A stretch of DNA of 64,000 bases from Bacillus sp. Y1 (lineage in GTDB: Bacteria > Bacillota > Bacilli > Bacillales > Cytobacillaceae), in NCBI RefSeq assembly GCF_003586445.1, contig NZ_CP030028.1:2866501-2930500 (forward strand), in the 5' to 3' direction. Shown here in pieces: positions 51,736 through 59,957 of this stretch. Below the pieces are notes generated by a model, which saw nothing but the letters and a program-made list of their open reading frames with translations, had not been told where the DNA came from and did not search any database. The translations under genes and the position numbers were made by a program. How positions within the stretch are numbered: position 1 is the first letter of the stretch; every line of letters starts with the position of its first letter.

Positions 51736-53097
51736 ATGCGATTCTATGTATATGTAATTCTTATCATTTTGTATATTGCATCCAACTTCACATCTAGCCC
51801 TGTGCTCCCTTTTATTACTGGTATGGTAGCTATCATTGGATTAATCGTCGCTTTTTTTCATGCATCAGGAATTTATCGGTATTCTGGATTGGTCTTTCTG
51901 TCTATAGGGGTTTGTTTATATTTTATCAACATCTTAAAAAATGATCTTCCCTGGTATCATCTATTTTTGCATTTTGAGTCAATGCTAGGAATGCTCTCCC
52001 TTTTTTTGGTTCTCCCCTTTATAAATACTCTTATTCGAGTGGGTAAATACGATAAAAATCTGAATTTATTGCTTCAGCAAGGAATTAAGAACGTAAGTAA
52101 ACTATACAGAAGGAGTTTTCTTGTTTGCCATCTTTTAGGACTATTTTTAAATATTGCTACCATTCCAATACTAAGAAACTCCTTAAAAAAAACTCTTCAG
52201 CAAATTCCAAAAAATAGCCAAGAAAAATTTTATACACAAAACCTTTTACGTGCATATGCGCTTTGTCTTATATGGAATCCACTTGAAGTTATGGTTGTTA
52301 CATCTCTAGACATTACTAATACCAATTATTTTAAATTTTTTCCAATAATTATTTTAATCGTCCTATTGTTTATTTTGGTCGATTGGCTTCTGTCTCATTT
52401 TAAACATTCACGGACGGTAATAGAAGTCGAATATAAAGACCAGATAAATCTAGTAAAAACGTATAAAAAAATTATTGAATTAATCCTATTGCTCCTGGTC
52501 CTTGTATTAGTTGTTACGGTAGTTCAACGGTTCCTTGATAAGGGCTTTCTTTTTTCTATGGTATTAGTGATCATTCCCATTTCCTTTCTATGGGCATCCT
52601 TCATTGGTATAGGGAAAAGGTATAGTAAAGTTGCCGTTCCACAATGGATAGAAAGAACAAAAGAACTTTCCAATTATTATTTTATGTTTTTAAGTGCTGG
52701 GTTCTTGGTAGGAATGATTTCTAAATCTATGTTAATCTTTTTTTTACAAACAATATTTATAGAAACTTCAGATCATAGGTTATTGTTTTATTTAGTAATT
52801 GGTGGATATTTTCTTGTATTATCTCTTATTGGTTTTCATCCATTGGTGTCTCTTACCCTTATAGCAACTTTATTACATCCACTTTTACCGAGCATTTCAT
52901 CGGTCTCATTGGCCGTTGTACTAATCACTTGTAGCCTAGCATCCGTCATGTATAGTCCTTTTAACTTATCCGTATCACTCTTAGCTGATCAGTTAAAACT
53001 AAATTCTTATCGAATGGGAAGATGGAATATTTTATTCGCCATTTCTTTTATGATTATATGTATACTTATCGCCTATCAACTTAGCTTTATCATATAA
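51736..53097 (+). CDS. Polytopic membrane protein, unassigned transporter-like
   Basis: The 453-residue protein consists almost entirely of hydrophobic segments (about 11-12) with short basic loops such as 'KNVSKLYRRSF' and 'LSHFKHSRTVIEVEYKDQ'. It looks like a permease of the ion-transporter/anion-permease kind, with two similar halves ending 'IGFHPLVSLTLIATLLHP' and 'MYSPFNLSVSLLADQL', but I do not recognise the family. The LacI-type operator directly upstream makes it a member of the regulon, perhaps an alternative importer or an exporter of an end product. Confidence 0.65.
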   Translation: MRFYVYVILIILYIASNFTSSPVLPFITGMVAIIGLIVAFFHASGIYRYSGLVFLSIGVCLYFINILKNDLPWYHLFLHFESMLGMLSLFLVLPFINTLIRVGKYDKNLNLLLQQGIKNVSKLYRRSFLVCHLLGLFLNIATIPILRNSLKKTLQQIPKNSQEKFYTQNLLRAYALCLIWNPLEVMVVTSLDITNTNYFKFFPIIILIVLLFILVDWLLSHFKHSRTVIEVEYKDQINLVKTYKKIIELILLLLVLVLVVTVVQRFLDKGFLFSMVLVIIPISFLWASFIGIGKRYSKVAVPQWIERTKELSNYYFMFLSAGFLVGMISKSMLIFFLQTIFIETSDHRLLFYLVIGGYFLVLSLIGFHPLVSLTLIATLLHPLLPSISSVSLAVVLITCSLASVMYSPFNLSVSLLADQLKLNSYRMGRWNILFAISFMIICILIAYQLSFII

Positions 53098-53114
53098 AAA
53101 TAGGAATTAGTCTA

Positions 53115-53250
53115 GGTAGATTTCCACTCCGGGTGGACGCTTTCCGCGGGCGGGGCCGAGCCGCTTCCCTCGCTACGCTCAGTCCAGGGTCTCGACTGTC
53201 CCGCTTTTCCCGCAGGAGTCGCCACCCTCCGCTCCAATCTAATAAAGCTT
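53115..53250. repeat. GC-rich dispersed repeat, copy 1
   Basis: About 125 bp of much higher GC than its surroundings, with the typical blocks TTCCACTCCGGGTGGACG, GGGTCTCGACTGTCCCGCT and CCCGCAGGAGTC, ending CCTCCGCTCCAATC. It is of the type dispersed through Bacillaceae genomes. A related copy in inverted orientation lies at 53602-53733. The gene-free stretch 53098-53802 holds the two copies, the transposase relic between them and a terminator. Confidence 0.8.
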
Positions 53251-53286
53251 TAGCTCATCAATTATTAAATCTAGAGGAGACCTAAC

Positions 53287-53523
53287 ATGATGACGAAAAA
53301 TCAATTCAATGTACGCGAACAATTAGAAGTTAGCTATAGACCATTTAGTACCAGAAGATCATTTAGTACGTAAACTTGAATCAGCTATTGATTTTTCCTT
53401 CATCTATCCATTGGTTAAAGACCTCTACCCAGACCTCCGTCACATGAATGAAATAAACCAAATATATGAAAGACATAAAGAAACGATTGAACGTGTCTTC
53501 CATGAATTTGAAGAAGATGGCTA
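53287..53523 (+). pseudogene. IS1182-family transposase relic
   Basis: The start 'MTKNQFNVREQLEV' is followed after a one-base frameshift (near 53325-53332) by 'AIDHLVPEDHLVRKLESAIDFSFIYPLVKDLYPDL', the N-terminus of IS1182-type transposases. The reading then jumps to 'NEINQIYERHKETIERVF', which belongs near the C-terminus, and stops after 'HEFEEDG'. Most of the central catalytic region is thus deleted. It is a small inactive remnant. Confidence 0.75.
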
Positions 53524-53601
53524 ATTGAACTTGGCAAGGTGCTTGACGATGACTCTAAATGTTTATTTCATGGTTTTTGAGTCAAAGTTTTAAGAGGATA
53601 A

Positions 53602-53733
53602 CTGCTGATTGGAGCGGAGGGCGCTTGACTCCTGGGGGATTAGCGGGACAGGTGAGACCCCGCAGGAGCGTCAGCGACGAGGAGGCTCACCGCCCGCCCC
53701 CCGGAAAGCAAGCGCCCGGAGCGGAAATTAGCC
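53602..53733. repeat. GC-rich dispersed repeat, copy 2 (inverted)
   Basis: It begins TGATTGGAGCGGAGGGCGC and ends GCCCGGAGCGGAAATT. Its reverse complement aligns with copy 1 over the blocks GGGTCTC, CTGTCCCGCT and CAGGAGTC. The two copies bracket the IS1182 relic. Confidence 0.8.
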
Positions 53734-53755
53734 TTTTTCCCACCATTCCCAAACA

Positions 53756-53791
53756 CAAAAGGTAGCGAGAAGGGCTTCTCACTACCTTTTG
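53756..53791 (-). terminator. Terminator of the second lacI-type gene
   Basis: CAAAAGGTAG-N-GAGAAG pairs with CTTCTC-N-CTACCTTTTG (17-bp stem, one mismatch), just after the regulator stop. Confidence 0.82.
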
Positions 53792-53802
53792 TCAACAATC
53801 AG

Positions 53803-54810
53803 TTACGAGGACTTTCTTACTACCAGTTCAGGCTGCAAGATAATCCGTTGGTTTTCACGATCTTGATTGACTATTCTTTGATGAAGCAGAATTGCCGCCT
53901 GTGAGCCTATAAGTCTAGCATATGAAGAAACGGTTGTTAATGGAGGATTATATAATGGTGCCTCATTATTATTATCGAAACCAACAACAGCGAGATCTTG
54001 CCCTGGTTTTAATCCCGCATCATTTAATCCAAGCATGACACCATGTGCGACTAAGTCATTAAAACAGAAGGCAGCCGTAGGTGGATTCGCCTGGAATAAC
54101 ACTTTACGAATGGCTCCCATTCCGCCTTCTCTAGTAACAGGACTTTCTACAATAAGTGTCTCATCGACATCTAAACCCGCTTGTTTTAACGCACTACAAT
54201 ACCCATTCCGTCTTTCCTTCCAAGCAGTTGAATGGGAAGTTCCGCCAAGAAAAGCAATTCTTCTATGGCCTCTATGAATTAGGTGGTTTACAGCCATTTG
54301 AGCTCCCACTTCATAGTCAATTCCTACATAATCACAGGAAACGTTTTCAATTTCCCTCACCGCTAAAACAAGTGGGATGTCGATCGACTTTACCCGTTCA
54401 ATACTATTTTTTGAGCTTTCTGAAACAGGACATAAAATGATCCCACCAACTCGATGTTCGAGCATTCTAGATATAAGCTGTTCCTGTTTCATATCTGAAT
54501 CAAAAGTAGTACCTAGGAATACAGTATAACCTGCTTCTTCTAATGAATGATGAACACCTCTTAGTAGTTCTGCGTAGAATGGATTCGCGATGTCGGTAAT
54601 AATTAATCCAACTGTCGAAGAAGACTGTGAACGCATATTGGCAGCAACTCTGTCATACACGTAGCCTAGCTCATGCATTGAATTCAATACCTTCTGTTTT
54701 GTCTTTTCTGCAATTTTAGAACTGCCACGAACAATTAATGATGCAGTCGCTCGGGAAACACCAGCATGATTTGCTACATCTTGCAGAGTTACTCTTTTTT
54801 TATGCGTCAT
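53803..54810 (-). CDS. LacI family repressor of the second TRAP island
   Basis: The 335-residue regulator has helix-turn-helix 'TLQDVANHAGVSRATASLIVRGSSKIAEKTKQKVLNSMHELGYVYD' and a sugar-binding-protein-like sensor domain ('TVGLIITDIANPFYAELLRGVHHSLEEAGYTVFLGTT'). The 'RATASLIVRG' recognition helix differs from that of the first island's regulator, in keeping with a different operator (ATCGAT-centred). It lies 115 bp downstream of dctM. Seven operator copies across 46.6-58.4 kb indicate a local regulon. Confidence 0.9.
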   Translation of the reverse strand: MTHKKRVTLQDVANHAGVSRATASLIVRGSSKIAEKTKQKVLNSMHELGYVYDRVAANMRSQSSSTVGLIITDIANPFYAELLRGVHHSLEEAGYTVFLGTTFDSDMKQEQLISRMLEHRVGGIILCPVSESSKNSIERVKSIDIPLVLAVREIENVSCDYVGIDYEVGAQMAVNHLIHRGHRRIAFLGGTSHSTAWKERRNGYCSALKQAGLDVDETLIVESPVTREGGMGAIRKVLFQANPPTAAFCFNDLVAHGVMLGLNDAGLKPGQDLAVVGFDNNNEAPLYNPPLTTVSSYARLIGSQAAILLHQRIVNQDRENQRIILQPELVVRKSS

Positions 54811-54925
54811 CTTTAATCACCAGCTCACCAAAAATAATTTAGTTTCTATTCTGTAATTTAAATACTACAGCTAATCAATTAATATACTATTACTATGTAG
54901 TATATAAGTATTAGTGTCAACTTTG

Positions 54926-56203
54926 TTATTCCATAAACTCAACTAAAAATAAAGATACTTGTGGTATATAGGTTAATATAAGCAGTGTTATAACCATTGC
55001 AACAAAGAAGGGCATAACCGCTTTTGCTAGCGCTTCTATTGAAATTCCCGAAACACCAGATCCCACAAATAAATTAACTCCCAGTGGAGGTGTGATAAAT
55101 CCTATAGCTAAATTAACAACCATTATTAAACCAAAGTGAATAGGATCTACTCCAATATTCATTGCTACAGGCAATAAGAGTGGAGTTAAAATAATAATAG
55201 CTGCAACCGTATCCATAAAACATCCTACTATTAAAAGTAAGATATTGATTAACAAAAGAATAATAATCGGGTTACTAGAAATAGAGAGTAATCCCTCGGT
55301 TATTTGACTCGGAATTTGTTCGACCGTAAGTATTCGACCGAATGCAGTTGCTGTTCCAACAATGAGCATAATCGTTGCTGTAGTAATACCACTATCGATC
55401 AGCATTCGAGGTAAATCCCTAATTTTAAGCTCGCGATATAAGAATACTCCAGCGATAAATCCGTATACAACAGCAACTCCAGCTGCTTCAGTTGGAGTGA
55501 AAACCCCACCATAAATCCCACCTAGGATAATGATTGGGACTAAGAGTGCCCATTTTGCATCCCAAGTAGCTTTCAAGAATTCTCTAAAAGTACTTTTTCC
55601 AATACCTTTGTATCCTTGTTTTCGGGAATAAATATAAGTCCAAATCATTAAGGCGACACCGACTAATATCCCTGGTAAGATTCCAGAGATAAACAACTTT
55701 CCGATTGATTGACTACCAACTACGCCGTACATAACCATCGGAATACTTGGAGGAATTATTACGCCTATTGAACCCGCCGCACAGACAACTGCTGTTGCAA
55801 ATTTCTTATCGTAGCCTTGTTTGATCATTGCGGGAATCATGATCCCTCCAACAGCAGCAACAGTTGCAGGTCCTGACCCAGAAATGGCTGCAAAAAACAT
55901 ACAAGTAATTATTGCTGCAATTGCAATACCACCTGTTTTGTCTCCAACAATCGTATTAGCAACTTTAAATAGTCTATCAGATAGTCCACCCTTCCCCATA
56001 ATCTCCCCAGCTAGAATAAAAAAAGGAACAGCCAATAGAGGGAATGAATCAATTGAAGTAATTAAACCCTGTGCTAAGTATTCTAACGGCATAGAACCAG
56101 TGTATAAAATGGTCACTAATGTTGATAATCCTATTGAAATTCCAATCGGCACCGTAAGTATTAAAAAAAGAGCAAGACTGCCAAATAAGACAAGTGCTGT
56201 CAT
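54926..56203 (-). CDS. dctM: TRAP transporter large permease subunit DctM (second system)
   Basis: The 425-residue membrane protein shows the same motif order as the first DctM: 'TSIDSFPLLAVPFFILAGEIMGKGGLSDRLF', 'FFAAISGSGPATVAAVGGIMIPAM' and 'TPTEAAGVAVVYGF'. It has about 12 membrane segments. It forms one operon with dctQ and dctP. Confidence 0.93.
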   Translation of the reverse strand: MTALVLFGSLALFLILTVPIGISIGLSTLVTILYTGSMPLEYLAQGLITSIDSFPLLAVPFFILAGEIMGKGGLSDRLFKVANTIVGDKTGGIAIAAIITCMFFAAISGSGPATVAAVGGIMIPAMIKQGYDKKFATAVVCAAGSIGVIIPPSIPMVMYGVVGSQSIGKLFISGILPGILVGVALMIWTYIYSRKQGYKGIGKSTFREFLKATWDAKWALLVPIIILGGIYGGVFTPTEAAGVAVVYGFIAGVFLYRELKIRDLPRMLIDSGITTATIMLIVGTATAFGRILTVEQIPSQITEGLLSISSNPIIILLLINILLLIVGCFMDTVAAIIILTPLLLPVAMNIGVDPIHFGLIMVVNLAIGFITPPLGVNLFVGSGVSGISIEALAKAVMPFFVAMVITLLILTYIPQVSLFLVEFME

Positions 56204-56254
56204 CGTTTTCCCCTCCGTTTCATTTACATTTTAAAAATAACAACAGAGCAGTTA

Positions 56255-56746
56255 TTACTGTGGAACTTCTTTCCCAAAAAGAATTTTTACCTGTTGGACA
56301 ATTTGCTGAATCAAACGAATCGCTGTTAATCCCATTCCAATTGGCCCAGCTAAGTAAACGAAACCAATTGGCAAACTAAGAGCAGGTGACAACTGCCCCC
56401 ATGTAAGGAGCTTCAATGTTATTTGGTATCCATAAATCATTCCAAAAAGAGCAAATGCCAAAAATAATAAATTACCTACTATCCTCAAGGCCGCTTGTGA
56501 TTTCCCTTTTAGGGCTAAATAAAGCACATCCACACTCATATGTTTTTGCTTTTTCACTCCATAACTGATACCTAAATACACTAGCCAAATAAAGCAGTAC
56601 CTAGCTAACTCCTCTGACCAAGGTAATGAATCCTTTAGAACGTATCTCATAAATACCTGCAAAGAAATAACAACTACCATCACAAAAGAAAAAACGCCTA
56701 TAAATAACTCTTCAAAATGCTCGTCAAGCCAATGTAACAATTTCAT
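56255..56746 (-). CDS. dctQ: TRAP transporter small permease subunit DctQ (second system)
   Basis: The 163-residue protein has four membrane segments and the DctQ motif 'LPWSEELARYCFIWLVYLGISYGVKKQKHMSVDVL'. I use ATG 56746 (MKLLHWLDEHFEELF) because AAAGAGGTG lies 8 bases upstream and the resulting length equals the paralogue in the first island; a start at 56797 has no ribosome binding site. Confidence 0.9.
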   Translation of the reverse strand: MKLLHWLDEHFEELFIGVFSFVMVVVISLQVFMRYVLKDSLPWSEELARYCFIWLVYLGISYGVKKQKHMSVDVLYLALKGKSQAALRIVGNLLFLAFALFGMIYGYQITLKLLTWGQLSPALSLPIGFVYLAGPIGMGLTAIRLIQQIVQQVKILFGKEVPQ

Positions 56747-56826
56747 ATTCCATTCACCTCTTTCTAAAGGTAGAATACTCTTTAAGTCTTCTTTCATTTA
56801 TTATGTATTACGGGTGATATGATGAA

Positions 56827-56853
56827 AGCTTAAGGGGATTTCCCCCTTAAGCT
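56827..56853 (-). terminator. Partial terminator between dctP and dctQ
   Basis: Stem AGCTTAAGGGG (56827-56837) pairs with CCCCTTAAGCT (56843-56853), followed only by TTTC on the minus strand. It probably lets a fraction of transcripts continue, keeping the receptor more abundant than the permease. Confidence 0.6.
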
Positions 56854-56862
56854 CGCTGTAGC

Positions 56863-57909
56863 TTATTTTTTCAAGTTATTTATTTCTGCTAATAATTCGT
56901 CTACAAATTCCTCTCCAATACTAGCAGAATACTTTTCATAAACCGGTTTAACCTTTTCTAGGAACGCTTCCTTTTCTTCGTCTGAAATATCAGTAACCGT
57001 CATACCATTTTCAGTTAGGAATTTATATCCATCTTCATCCTCTTTTTGGTTTAACTCTCTTTGATAGTCTCTAGCTTCATCAGCTGCTTCTTGTACTGCC
57101 TTCTTTTCCTCATCGCTTAGTGTATTCCAGAAATCTTTACTAATTAAGAATGGACTTGCATTATATACATGGCCAGTCTTCGATAAGTATTTTTGTACTT
57201 CATAAAATTTATTAGCTGTAACATTTCCTACTGGATTTTCTTGACCATCGACTACCCCTTGTTGTAATCCTGCAAATAATTCTGTGAACGCCATAGGAGT
57301 TGGGTTAGCACCTAATTCAGACCAAATATCCATATGAAGATCATTTTCAAGAGTTCTAATCTTCAATCCTTTTACATCATCTGGCGTTTTTACTTCCTTT
57401 ACACCATTTGTTAAATGTCTAAAACCATTCTCCCAATAGTTTAATCCAATTACATTCTGACTCTCCAACTCTGCTAATAAATCAGTTCCGATCTTTCCAT
57501 CTAAAACTCCATAAGCTACTTCAGAATTCGGAAATAAGAACGGTAGGTCAAATACGTTAAACTTAGGAACAAACTGAGCAATTGGTCCTGTTGACATTGT
57601 TGTTCCTTGAATTGATCCAAATTGTAACGATTCAAATACTTCACGATCCCCACCTAGTTGACCGTTTGGATATACCTCTACTTTTATGGATCCATTTGTT
57701 TTACTTTCTACTAATTCTCCAAACTTTACTAACCCTTTTGTAAGCGATCGATCTTCAGATGTAACGACTGCTAATTTCATTAATTTTTCACTGGTCTTAA
57801 CATCGGAATCCTTTGGTTCCTCATTATTCTCATTATTTGTAGATTGTTGTGAACACGCACCTAGAATCATTAAACATAAGACGAATAATAATGATAAAAC
57901 TCTTTTCAT
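56863..57909 (-). CDS. dctP: TRAP transporter solute-binding lipoprotein DctP (second system)
   Basis: The 348-residue lipoprotein has the signal 'MKRVLSLLFVLCLMILGAC' with lipobox LGAC, then an Asn/Glu-rich linker. 'TPDDVKGLKIRTLEN' contains the usual carboxylate-binding Arg, and 'GLQQGVVDGQENPVGNV' the second binding segment; both point to a carboxylate-bearing substrate. It is the first gene of the operon, downstream of three operator copies and two cre sites. Confidence 0.92.
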   Translation of the reverse strand: MKRVLSLLFVLCLMILGACSQQSTNNENNEEPKDSDVKTSEKLMKLAVVTSEDRSLTKGLVKFGELVESKTNGSIKVEVYPNGQLGGDREVFESLQFGSIQGTTMSTGPIAQFVPKFNVFDLPFLFPNSEVAYGVLDGKIGTDLLAELESQNVIGLNYWENGFRHLTNGVKEVKTPDDVKGLKIRTLENDLHMDIWSELGANPTPMAFTELFAGLQQGVVDGQENPVGNVTANKFYEVQKYLSKTGHVYNASPFLISKDFWNTLSDEEKKAVQEAADEARDYQRELNQKEDEDGYKFLTENGMTVTDISDEEKEAFLEKVKPVYEKYSASIGEEFVDELLAEINNLKK

Positions 57910-57975
57910 TTCTCATTCACTCCTAATTGATAGTGTTAGAAACTAAACATTTACATATCTTGACCCACAAAAAAA

Positions 57976-57988
57976 GATAACGCTTTCA
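57976..57988 (-). promoter_or_regulatory. CcpA cre site upstream of the second TRAP operon
   Basis: TGAAAGCGTTATC on the minus strand is a classical cre. It lies 67-79 bp upstream of dctP. Confidence 0.75.
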
Positions 57989-58057
57989 AAAATTCGCAAT
58001 AATTTACCTCTGACCCCTCTTTGATCGTGTGAAAAACTATGAAAATTTAGCTATTCA

Positions 58058-58070
58058 GAATACGCTTTCA
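58058..58070 (-). promoter_or_regulatory. CcpA cre site upstream of the second TRAP operon, second copy
   Basis: TGAAAGCGTATTC on the minus strand is a second classical cre, about 150 bp upstream of dctP. Confidence 0.7.
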
Positions 58071-58074
58071 TTTA

Positions 58075-58398
58075 TGAGATCGATTTAATTAATTTAACGG
58101 TAGCTGGATCTCCTCCTCTCATATCTACTTTATCTAACTTTTGGGATATAATTAGAAAGAATTAAATCGATCTAATTTATATCCATAATTTCTCTGTGTT
58201 TATAGTATATAACAGATAAATTGAGTAAAACAACTATTTTTTAAAAAGATTCTTAATTGTTTGTAAATTCAAACGGTGCTAATTCTTATTAAAACAAAGC
58301 ATTATCGCCCATTTTTCTACTGTTTTTTAGGATACCAACACATATTTTTATTCATTAATCACACCTCAAATCACATTGTTATTATTATATCGATCTAA
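58075..58398 (-). promoter_or_regulatory. Three candidate LacI operators in the 537-bp region upstream of dctP
   Basis: Copies lie at 58075-58088 (GAGATCGATTTAA core), 58161-58176 (ATTAAATCGATCTAAT, one mismatch) and 58385-58398 (TTATATCGATCTAA). The stretch 57910-58446 holds no gene; besides these sites it carries the two cre boxes and the terminator of the GGDEF gene. The spacing would permit looping. Confidence 0.65.
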
Positions 58399-58420
58399 TT
58401 TTTCTTTATTAAATCAAACA

Positions 58421-58453
58421 AAAAAATAAAGGCTAGGTAAAAGCCTTTATTTT
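58421..58453 (-). terminator. Terminator of the GGDEF gene
   Basis: AAATAAAGGCT pairs with AGCCTTTATTT around a 7-base loop, with T-rich sequence following on the minus strand. It overlaps the stop codon region. Confidence 0.75.
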
Positions 58454-59790
58454 CCCATCTCTTTTTTATATATCTCTACCCGGCTCTTTCCTTTCAATTT
58501 TGCCTTATAAAGAGCTTTATCCGCATTTGATAAAATGCTTTGTACAGTATTTCCGTCCTTCGGGAAAACAGCCACTCCCAACGATGAGGTTACTTCCACT
58601 GCCTTGCCATTTAGCCTCCAAGGTTTCCTTAATGAATCGCATAACATATAAGCGATAGGAACAATATAATGGTCACTTGGTAGGTTCGGGACTATGGCGA
58701 TAAACTCATCTCCTCCATTTCGTATAATTGGATCCGTGAAGCGAAGATTTGATTGAACCCGTTTCACGAATTGAATAAGTAATTGATCCCCTATCTCATG
58801 CCCCATCGTATCATTTACATGTTTGAATGAGTCGATATCAAAGTAAATTAACCCAACCTTTGTTCCACTTATTTCAGAGTCTAATAGAATATTCGGTAGT
58901 TTTTCCATTAGAAAGCGTCTATTATAAACACCTGTAAGTGCATCTTGGTAAGCAAGCTTTTCTAGATATGACTCATTGTTTTTTCGATCAGTAATATCTC
59001 GAGCTGCTATAATAATATGATCAAATTCTCCATTTTCCTTATAAACACACGAACAAATGGATTCATACCATATATAATCTCCATCGGCTCTTTGTAATCG
59101 ACCTTCAATTTTATTTTTAAGGATACTTCTATCTACCATATCTTCAATCATTTGATTAATTCTCCGCGCATCATCAGGATGCATAATGGGAAACAAGGGT
59201 TTACCAATAAATTCCTCAGCTAAGTAACCAAGGATATGCTCAAAAGAAGGAGATAAGTATAAAACGTTTCCTTCTTCATTGACCGTAATAATAATATCCT
59301 TCATATTCTCAGCAATCAAACGGTATGTCCGCTCACTTTCCTGAAGTTGAGTCTCTGCTTTTTTCCGCTCGGTTATGTTTCTACTGACAATGACTAAATG
59401 ATGACGTTCTCCAGATTCTTCAAAGAAAGGAGTTTTGATGACTTCCCATACTTGACCCATTATCGTCTTCTCAATTTTTAAAGCTGAGCCTTTAATCCAA
59501 GCCTGCTCATCAGTACTTGTGTTATATTCAAATGACTCTCTAAATTTTGGTTTTAATTCAGCTAACTCCACGTCTGTTTTTCCTCGATAGTCGACTTCCT
59601 CTAGCTCATATGCTTCTAAAACTTGTAGGTTTGTTACTATCCACCGGCCAAATCCGTCCTTAACAACGATAAACTCTTGTATCATGTCAATTAAAAAACG
59701 CAGTTGTTTTTCATTTTCCGATAAAGTAAGTAGGTCCTCCGTTAGAACTGCCTTCGCATCAAATAACGAGAATGGATTCGTGTTACTCAT
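58447..59790 (-). CDS. PAS-PAS-GGDEF diguanylate cyclase
   Basis: The 447-residue cytosolic protein has two PAS domains (about 25-140 ending 'SRNITERKKAE', and 150-275 ending 'ARDITDRKNNE') and a GGDEF domain ('DALTGVYNRRFL', 'IYFDIDSFKHVNDTMGHEIGDQLL', active-site 'RNGGDEFIAIV'). It should make cyclic di-GMP in response to a signal sensed by PAS. No EAL domain and no membrane segment are present. The Asn before GGDEF replaces the common Tyr or Ser but the catalytic motif is intact. It is not obviously linked to the TRAP island. Confidence 0.9.
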   Translation of the reverse strand: MSNTNPFSLFDAKAVLTEDLLTLSENEKQLRFLIDMIQEFIVVKDGFGRWIVTNLQVLEAYELEEVDYRGKTDVELAELKPKFRESFEYNTSTDEQAWIKGSALKIEKTIMGQVWEVIKTPFFEESGERHHLVIVSRNITERKKAETQLQESERTYRLIAENMKDIIITVNEEGNVLYLSPSFEHILGYLAEEFIGKPLFPIMHPDDARRINQMIEDMVDRSILKNKIEGRLQRADGDYIWYESICSCVYKENGEFDHIIIAARDITDRKNNESYLEKLAYQDALTGVYNRRFLMEKLPNILLDSEISGTKVGLIYFDIDSFKHVNDTMGHEIGDQLLIQFVKRVQSNLRFTDPIIRNGGDEFIAIVPNLPSDHYIVPIAYMLCDSLRKPWRLNGKAVEVTSSLGVAVFPKDGNTVQSILSNADKALYKAKLKGKSRVEIYKKEMGK

Positions 59791-59903
59791 TTCATTTCAC
59801 CCTTCTCTTATAAACAATCATTAGTATTTTTCCAGTTATATATCCATTTTAGTATAAAAGTCCTATAAAAAGTATAGGAAAAAATTTCTTTTTGGTGAGA
59901 TGA

Positions 59904-59947
59904 AATAAAGAACCATTCGCTAGGTTTAAACCTTACAAATGGTTCTT
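59904..59947 (-). terminator. Terminator of rhaD
   Basis: AAGAACCATT (59909-59918) pairs with AATGGTTCTT (59938-59947); the inner AGGTTTAAACCT extends the fold. TTTATTTC follows on the minus strand. Confidence 0.75.
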
Positions 59948-59957
59948 AGATTTTCAA

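Noticed and set aside
53559..53765. 68-codon plus-strand open frame
   Set aside because: It runs through the GC-rich dispersed repeat, whose skewed composition creates chance open frames on both strands.
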